Source: Perkinsus olseni (lineage: Eukaryota; Perkinsozoa; Perkinsida; Perkinsidae). Taken from it: a stretch of DNA of 23,232 nucleotides. The stretch lies in the NCBI GenBank assembly GCA_013115135.1, contig JABANP010000676.1:1-23232 (forward strand). Direction: 5' to 3'. The position numbers and the translations under genes were made by a program. Below are positions 16,627 through 23,232 of this stretch, piece after piece; positions within the stretch are counted from its first letter, which is position 1; each line of letters starts with the position of its first letter. Below the pieces are notes generated by a model. The model did not search any database. It saw only the letters and a program-made list of their open reading frames with translations, and was not told where the DNA came from.

Positions 16627-18996
16627 CGTTGCACTTGTAAGTCCTATCTCCTATGCTTTGACCTAAATCCCCGACACTCTGGTCATATTCGGTGGTGCAC
16701 AACCACCACGGCATTATCTCTGTGTCGTGTTGCTAGGAATATTACTTCGCGCTTGCGCGTAGCACTCGTTATCGACCCTCACGTCAGTGAACTTAGTGGA
16801 TAGTGCGTTGCACTTGTAAGTCCTATCTCCTATGCTTTGACCTAAATCCCCGACAGTCTGGTCGTATTAGGTGGTGCCCAACCACCACGGCATTATCTCT
16901 GTGTCGTGTTGCCAGGAATATTACTTCACGCTTGCGCGTAGCACTCGTTATCGACCCTCACGTCAGTGAGCTTAGTGGATAGTGCGATGCACTTGTAAGA
17001 GCTATCTCCTGTGCTTTGACCTAAATTCCTGACGGTCTGGTCGTATTAGGTGGTGCACAACCACCACGGCATTATCTCTGTGTCGTGTTGGTAGGAATAT
17101 TACTTTGTGCTTGCGCGTAGCACTCGTTATCGACCCTCACGTCAGTGAACTTAGTGGATAGTGCGTTGCACTTGTAAGTCCTATCTCCTATGCTTTGACC
17201 TAAATCCCTGACACTCTGGTCATATTCGGTGGTGCAAAACCACCACGGCATTATCTCTGTGTCGTGTTGCCAGGAATATTACTTCGTGCTTGCGCGTAGC
17301 ACTCGTTCTCGACCCTCACGTCAGTGAACTTAGTGGAAAGTGCGTTGCACTTGTAAGTCCTATCTCGTATGCTTTGACATAAATCCCTGACACTCTGGTC
17401 ATATTCGGTGGTGCACAACCACCACGGCATTATCTCTGTGTCGTGTTGCTAGGAATATTACTTCGTGCTTGCGCGTAGCACTCGTTATCGACCCTCACGT
17501 CAATGAACTTAGTGGATAGTGCGTTGCACTTGTAAGTCCTATCTCCTATGCTTTGACCTAAATCCCTGACACTCTGGTCATATTCGGTGGTGCACAACCA
17601 CCACGGCATTATCTCTGTGCCGTGTTGCCAGGAATATCACTTCGTGCTTGCGCGTAGCACTCGTTCTCGACCCTCACGTCAGTGAACTTAGTGGAAAGTG
17701 CGTTGCACTTGTTAGTCCTATCTCCTATGTTTTGACCTAAATCCCCGACACTCTGGTCATATTAGGTGGTGCACAACCACCACGGCATTATCTCTGTGTC
17801 GTGTTGGTAGGAATATTAAATCGTGCTTGCGCGTAGCACTCGTTATCGACCCTCACGTCAGTGAACTTAGTGGATAGTGCGTTGCACTTGTAAGTCCTAT
17901 CTCCTATGCTTTGACCTAAATCCCTGACACTCTGGTCATATTCGGTGGTGCACAACCACCACGGCATTATCTCTGTGTCGTGTTGCTAGGAATATTACTT
18001 CACGCTTGCGCGTAGCACTCGTTATCGACCCTCACGTCAGTGAACTTAGTGGATAGTGCGATGCACTTGTAAGAGCTATCTCCTGTGCTTTGACCTAAAT
18101 TCCTGACGGTCTGGTCGTATTAGGTGGTGCACAACCACCACGGCATTATCTCTATGTCGTGTTGGTAGGAATATGACTTTGTGCTTGCGCGTTGCACTCG
18201 TTATCGACCCTCACGTCAGTGAACTTAGTGGATAGTGCGTTGCACTTGTAAGTCCTATCTCCTATGCTTTGACCTAAATCCCTGACACTCTGGTCATATT
18301 CGGTGGTGCACAACCACCACGGCATTATCTCTGTGTCGTGTTGCTAGGAATATTACTTCGTGCTTGCGCGTAGCACTCGTTATCGACCCTCACGTCAGTG
18401 AACTTAGTGGATAGTGCGTTGCACTTGTAAGTCCTATCTCCTATGCTTTGACCTAAATCCCCGACACTCTGGTCGTATTAGGTGGTGCCCAACCACCACG
18501 GCATTATCTCTGTGTCGTGTTGGTAGGAATATTACTTTGTGCTTGCGCGTAGCACTCGTTATCGACCCTCACGTCAGTGAACTTAGTGGATAGTGCGTTG
18601 CACTTGTAAGTCCTATCTCCTGTGCTTTGACCTAAATCCCTGACACTCTGGTCATATTCGGTGGTGCACAACCACCACGGCATCATCTCTGTGTCGTGTT
18701 GCTAGGAATATTACTTCGTGCTTGCGCGTAGCACTCGTTATCGACCCTCACGTCAGTGAACTTAGTGGATAGTGCGATGCACTTGTAAGAGCTATCTCCT
18801 GTGCTTTGACCTAAATTCCTGACGGTCTGGTCGTATTAGGTGGTGCACAACCACCACGGCATTATCTCTGTGTCGTGTTGGTAGGAATATTACTTTGTGC
18901 TTGCGCGTAGCACTCGTTATCGACCCTCACGTCAGTGAACTTAGTGGATAGTGCGTTGCACTTGTAAGTCCTATCTCCTATGCTTTGACCTAAATC
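16618..18996. repeat. Higher-order repeat copy 1 (segment shared with 20853-23232)
   Basis: This 2.38-kb stretch matches 20853-23232 at a constant offset of 4235 bp. Rare variants recur at the offset: GACATAAAT (17376/21611), GAATATTAAATCG (17811/22046), TCTATGTCG (18151/22386) and GCATCATCTC (18680/22916). The few differences include substitutions near 16830 and 16856. It extends to the window end, so the true repeat is longer. Confidence 0.92.
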
Positions 18997-20852
18997 CCTG
19001 ACACTCTGGTCATATTCGGTGGTGCAAAACCACCACGGCATTATCTCTGTGTCGTGTTGCTAGGAATATTACTTTGTGCTTCTTTGACCTAAATTCCTGA
19101 CGGTCTGGTCGTATTAGGTGGTGCCCAACTACCACGGCATTATCTCTGTGTCGTGTTGCTAGGAATATTACTTCACGCTTGCGCGTAGCACTCGTTATCG
19201 ACCCTCACGTCAGTGAACTTAGTGGATAGTGCGTTGCACTTGTAAGTCCTATCTCCTATGCTTTGACCTAAATCCCTGACACTCTGGTCATATTCGGTGG
19301 TGCACAACCACCACGGCATTATCTCTGTGTCGTGTTGCTAGGAATATTACTTCACGCTTGCGCGTAGCACTCGTTATCGACCCTCACGTCAGTGAACTTA
19401 GTGGATAGTGCGATGCACTTGTAAGAGCTATCTCCTGTGCTTTGACCTAAATTCCTGACGGTCTGGTCGTATTAGGTGGTGCACAACCACCACGGCATTA
19501 TCTCTGTGTCATGTTGCTAGGAATATTACTTTGTGCTTGCGCGTAGCACTCGTTATCGACCCTCACGTCAGTGAACTTAGTGGATAGTGCGTTGCACTTG
19601 TAAGTCCTATCTCCTATGCTTTGACCTAAATCCCTGACACTCTGGTCATATTCGGTGGTGCACAACCACCACGGCATTATCTCTGTGTCGTGTTGCTAGG
19701 AATATTACTTCGCGCTTGCGCGTAGCACTCGTTATCGACCCTCACGTCAGTGAACTTAGTGGATAGTGCGTTGCACTTGTAAGTCCTATCTCCTATGCTT
19801 TGACCTAAATCCCTGACACTCTGGTCATATTCGGTGGTGCACAACCACCACGGCATTATCTCTGTGTCGTGTTGCTAGGAATATTACTTTGTGCTTCTTT
19901 GACCTAAATTCCTGACGGTCTGATCGTATTAGGTGGTGCCCAACCACCACGGCATTATCTCTGTGTCGTGTTGCTAGGAATATTACTTCGTGCTTGCGCG
20001 TAGCACTCGTTATCGACCCTCACGTCAGTGAACTTAGTGGATAGTGCGTTGCACTTGTAAGTCCTATCTCCTATGCTTTGACCTAAATCCCCGACACTCT
20101 GGTCGTACTAGGTGGTGCGCAACCACCACGGCATTATCTCTGTGTCGTGTTGCCAGGAATATTACTTCACGCTTGCGCGTAGCACTCGTTATCGACCCTC
20201 ACGTCAGTGAACTTAGTGGATAGTGCGTTGCACTTGTAAGTCCTATCTCCTATGCTTTGACCTAAATCCCTGACACTCTGGTCATATTCGGTGGCGCACA
20301 ACCACCACGGCATTATCTCTGTGTCGTGTTGCCAGGAATATTACTTCACGCTTGCGCGTAGCACTCGTTATCGACCCTCACGTCAGTGAACTTAGTGGAT
20401 AGTGCGATGCACTTGTAAGAGCTATCTCCTGTGCTTTGACCTAAATTCCTGACGGTCTGGTCGTATTAGGTGGTGCCCAACTACCACGGCATTATCTCTG
20501 TGTCGTGTTGCCAGGAATATTACTTTGTGCTTCTTTGACCTAAATTCCTGACGGTCTGGTCGTATTAGGTGGTGCCCAACTACCACGGCATTATCTCTGT
20601 GTCGTGTTGCTAGGAATATTACTTCACGCTTGCGCGTAGCACTCGTTATCGACCCTCACGTCAGTGAACTTAGTGGATAGTGCGTTGCACTTGTAAGTCC
20701 TATCTCCTATGCTTTGACCTAAATTCCTGACGGTCTGATCGTATTAGGTGGTGCCCAACCACCACGGCATTATCTCTGTGTCGTGTTGCTAGGAATATTA
20801 CTTCGTGCTTGCGCGTAGCACTCGTTATCGACCCTCACGTCAGTGAACTTAG

Positions 20853-23232
20853 TGGATAGTGCGTTGCACTTGTAAGTCCTATCTCCTATGCTTTGACCTA
20901 AATCCCCGACACTCTGGTCATATTCGGTGGTGCACAACCACCACGGCATTATCTCTGTGTCGTGTTGCTAGGAATATTACTTCGCGCTTGCGCGTAGCAC
21001 TCGTTATCGACCCTCACGTCAGTGAACTTAGTGGATAGTGCGTTGCACTTGTAAGTCCTATCTCCTGTGCTTTGACCTAAATCCCCGACGGTCTGGTCGT
21101 ATTAGGTGGTGCCCAACCACCACGGCATTATCTCTGTGTCGTGTTGCCAGGAATATTACTTCACGCTTGCGCGTAGCACTCGTTATCGACCCTCACGTCA
21201 GTGAGCTTAGTGGATAGTGCGATGCACTTGTAAGAGCTATCTCCTGTGCTTTGACCTAAATTCCTGACGGTCTGGTCGTATTAGGTGGTGCACAACCACC
21301 ACGGCATTATCTCTGTGTCGTGTTGGTAGGAATATTACTTTGTGCTTGCGCGTAGCACTCGTTATCGACCCTCACGTCAGTGAACTTAGTGGATAGTGCG
21401 TTGCACTTGTAAGTCCTATCTCCTATGCTTTGACCTAAATCCCTGACACTCTGGTCATATTCGGTGGTGCAAAACCACCACGGCATTATCTCTGTGTCGT
21501 GTTGCCAGGAATATTACTTCGTGCTTGCGCGTAGCACTCGTTCTCGACCCTCACGTCAGTGAACTTAGTGGAAAGTGCGTTGCACTTGTAAGTCCTATCT
21601 CGTATGCTTTGACATAAATCCCTGACACTCTGGTCATATTCGGTGGTGCACAACCACCACGGCATTATCTCTGTGTCGTGTTGCTAGGAATATTACTTCG
21701 TGCTTGCGCGTAGCACTCGTTATCGACCCTCACGTCAATGAACTTAGTGGATAGTGCGTTGCACTTGTAAGTCCTATCTCCTATGCTTTGACCTAAATCC
21801 CTGACACTCTGGTCATATTCGGTGGTGCACAACCACCACGGCATTATCTCTGTGCCGTGTTGCCAGGAATATCACTTCGTGCTTGCGCGTAGCACTCGTT
21901 CTCGACCCTCACGTCAGTGAACTTAGTGGAAAGTGCGTTGCACTTGTTAGTCCTATCTCCTATGTTTTGACCTAAATCCCCGACACTCTGGTCATATTAG
22001 GTGGTGCACAACCACCACGGCATTATCTCTGTGTCGTGTTGGTAGGAATATTAAATCGTGCTTGCGCGTAGCACTCGTTATCGACCCTCACGTCAGTGAA
22101 CTTAGTGGATAGTGCGTTGCACTTGTAAGTCCTATCTCCTATGCTTTGACCTAAATCCCTGACACTCTGGTCATATTCGGTGGTGCACAACCACCACGGC
22201 ATTATCTCTGTGTCGTGTTGCTAGGAATATTACTTCACGCTTGCGCGTAGCACTCGTTATCGACCCTCACGTCAGTGAACTTAGTGGATAGTGCGATGCA
22301 CTTGTAAGAGCTATCTCCTGTGCTTTGACCTAAATTCCTGACGGTCTGGTCGTATTAGGTGGTGCACAACCACCACGGCATTATCTCTATGTCGTGTTGG
22401 TAGGAATATGACTTTGTGCTTGCGCGTTGCACTCGTTATCGACCCTCACGTCAGTGAACTTAGTGGATAGTGCGTTGCACTTGTAAGTCCTATCTCCTAT
22501 GCTTTGACCTAAATCCCTGACACTCTGGTCATATTCGGTGGTGCACAACCACCACGGCATTATCTCTGTGTCGTGTTGCTAGGAATATTACTTCGTGCTT
22601 GCGCGTAGCACTCGTTATCGACCCTCACGTCAGTGAACTTAGTGGATAGTGCGTTGCACTTGTAAGTCCTATCTCCTATGCTTTGACCTAAATCCCCGAC
22701 ACTCTGGTCGTATTAGGTGGTGCCCAACCACCACGGCATTATCTCTGTGTCGTGTTGGTAGGAATATTACTTTGTGCTTGCGCGTAGCACTCGTTATCGA
22801 CCCCTCACGTCAGTGAACTTAGTGGATAGTGCGTTGCACTTGTAAGTCCTATCTCCTGTGCTTTGACCTAAATCCCTGACACTCTGGTCATATTCGGTGG
22901 TGCACAACCACCACGGCATCATCTCTGTGTCGTGTTGCTAGGAATATTACTTCGTGCTTGCGCGTAGCACTCGTTATCGACCCTCACGTCAGTGAACTTA
23001 GTGGATAGTGCGATGCACTTGTAAGAGCTATCTCCTGTGCTTTGACCTAAATTCCTGACGGTCTGGTCGTATTAGGTGGTGCACAACCACCACGGCATTA
23101 TCTCTGTGTCGTGTTGGTAGGAATATTACTTTGTGCTTGCGCGTAGCACTCGTTATCGACCCTCACGTCAGTGAACTTAGTGGATAGTGCGTTGCACTTG
23201 TAAGTCCTATCTCCTATGCTTTGACCTAAATC
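20853..23232. repeat. Higher-order repeat copy 2
   Basis: Partner of 16618-18996. One extra C in CGACCCCTCACG at about 22800 shifts the offset from 4235 to 4236 for the last 430 bp. The full period (16618 to 20853) holds 22 monomers of 179 bp and three of 99 bp, which sum exactly to 4235. Confidence 0.92.

Larger units (their letters stand above)
15840..23232. repeat. Satellite 2: 179-bp tandem array, runs off the window
   Basis: The basic monomer is 179 bp, for example with CGTTGCACTTG at 15842, 16021, 16627, 16806 and 17343. There are about 38 such monomers plus five 99-bp short monomers and one 50-bp fragment. Two main sequence types alternate irregularly. Type A has GCGTTGCACTTGTAAGTCC and CTGGTCATATTCGG. 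Type B has GCGATGCACTTGTAAGAGC and a GACGGTCTGGTCGTATTAGG half; type B monomers have their CGATGC at 16985, 18059, 18775, 19411, 20405, 21220, 22294 and 23011. Each monomer carries a GGTGGT-NNNNN-ACCACC hairpin. No coding frame persists. The array directly abuts satellite 1. Confidence 0.97.

Noticed and set aside
12345..23232. CRISPR array
   Set aside because: The whole 223-bp or 179-bp unit is repeated with no short repeat/unique spacer pattern, there are no cas genes, and the context is eukaryotic.
15840..23232. Telomeric repeats or rRNA spacer
   Set aside because: No TTTAGGG- or TTAGGG-like short repeat and no rRNA gene sequence is present; the units are 179 bp.

Overview
The window reads as eukaryotic nuclear DNA. 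It has GT-AG introns, two small membrane-protein genes of eukaryotic families, a full-length LTR retrotransposon and two large satellite arrays. Short introns (58 and 88 bp as modelled), closely packed same-strand genes and a BEL/Pao-like retroelement fit a unicellular protist. An alveolate such as Perkinsus is my best guess, but that is an impression and not proven by the sequence.

Layout. Positions 1-681: no recognisable gene. 682-2261 (minus): a serine-incorporator (Serinc/TMS1-like) gene whose coding path is interrupted by an extra base at 2211-2213 and by an exact 465-bp tandem duplication (849-1313 / 1314-1778). 2533-3421 (minus): a two-exon ZIP-family metal transporter gene, with its first exon at 3284-3421. 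3600-11192 (plus): an LTR retrotransposon with identical 208-bp LTRs, TGTGAG/CTCACA ends, a CAAC target-site duplication, and one uninterrupted 2401-codon Gag-protease-RT-RNase H-integrase polyprotein whose ATG lies inside the 5' LTR. It sits 178 bp upstream of the ZIP start codon, pointing away from it. 11197-12344: mostly noncoding flank with a decayed gag-like ORF (11474-11749), a degenerate 20-bp repeat and two perfect hairpins. 12345-15839: satellite 1, about 15.7 copies of a 223-bp unit. 15840-23232 (runs off the window): satellite 2, a 179-bp monomer array with 99-bp deletion variants.

The most notable structure is in satellite 2. Its last 2.38 kb repeats the segment 16618-18996 at an offset of 4235 bp, which equals 22 x 179 + 3 x 99. 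This is a higher-order repeat of 25 monomers. A ~180-bp monomer with a short hairpin in every unit and higher-order structure is the architecture of many centromeric satellites, so a centromere or other heterochromatic domain is a reasonable hypothesis. Nothing here proves it.

The genes do not form one pathway. The two host genes are ordinary membrane proteins at the edge of a repeat-rich region. The retrotransposon is young, with identical LTRs and an intact ORF, and may still be mobile.
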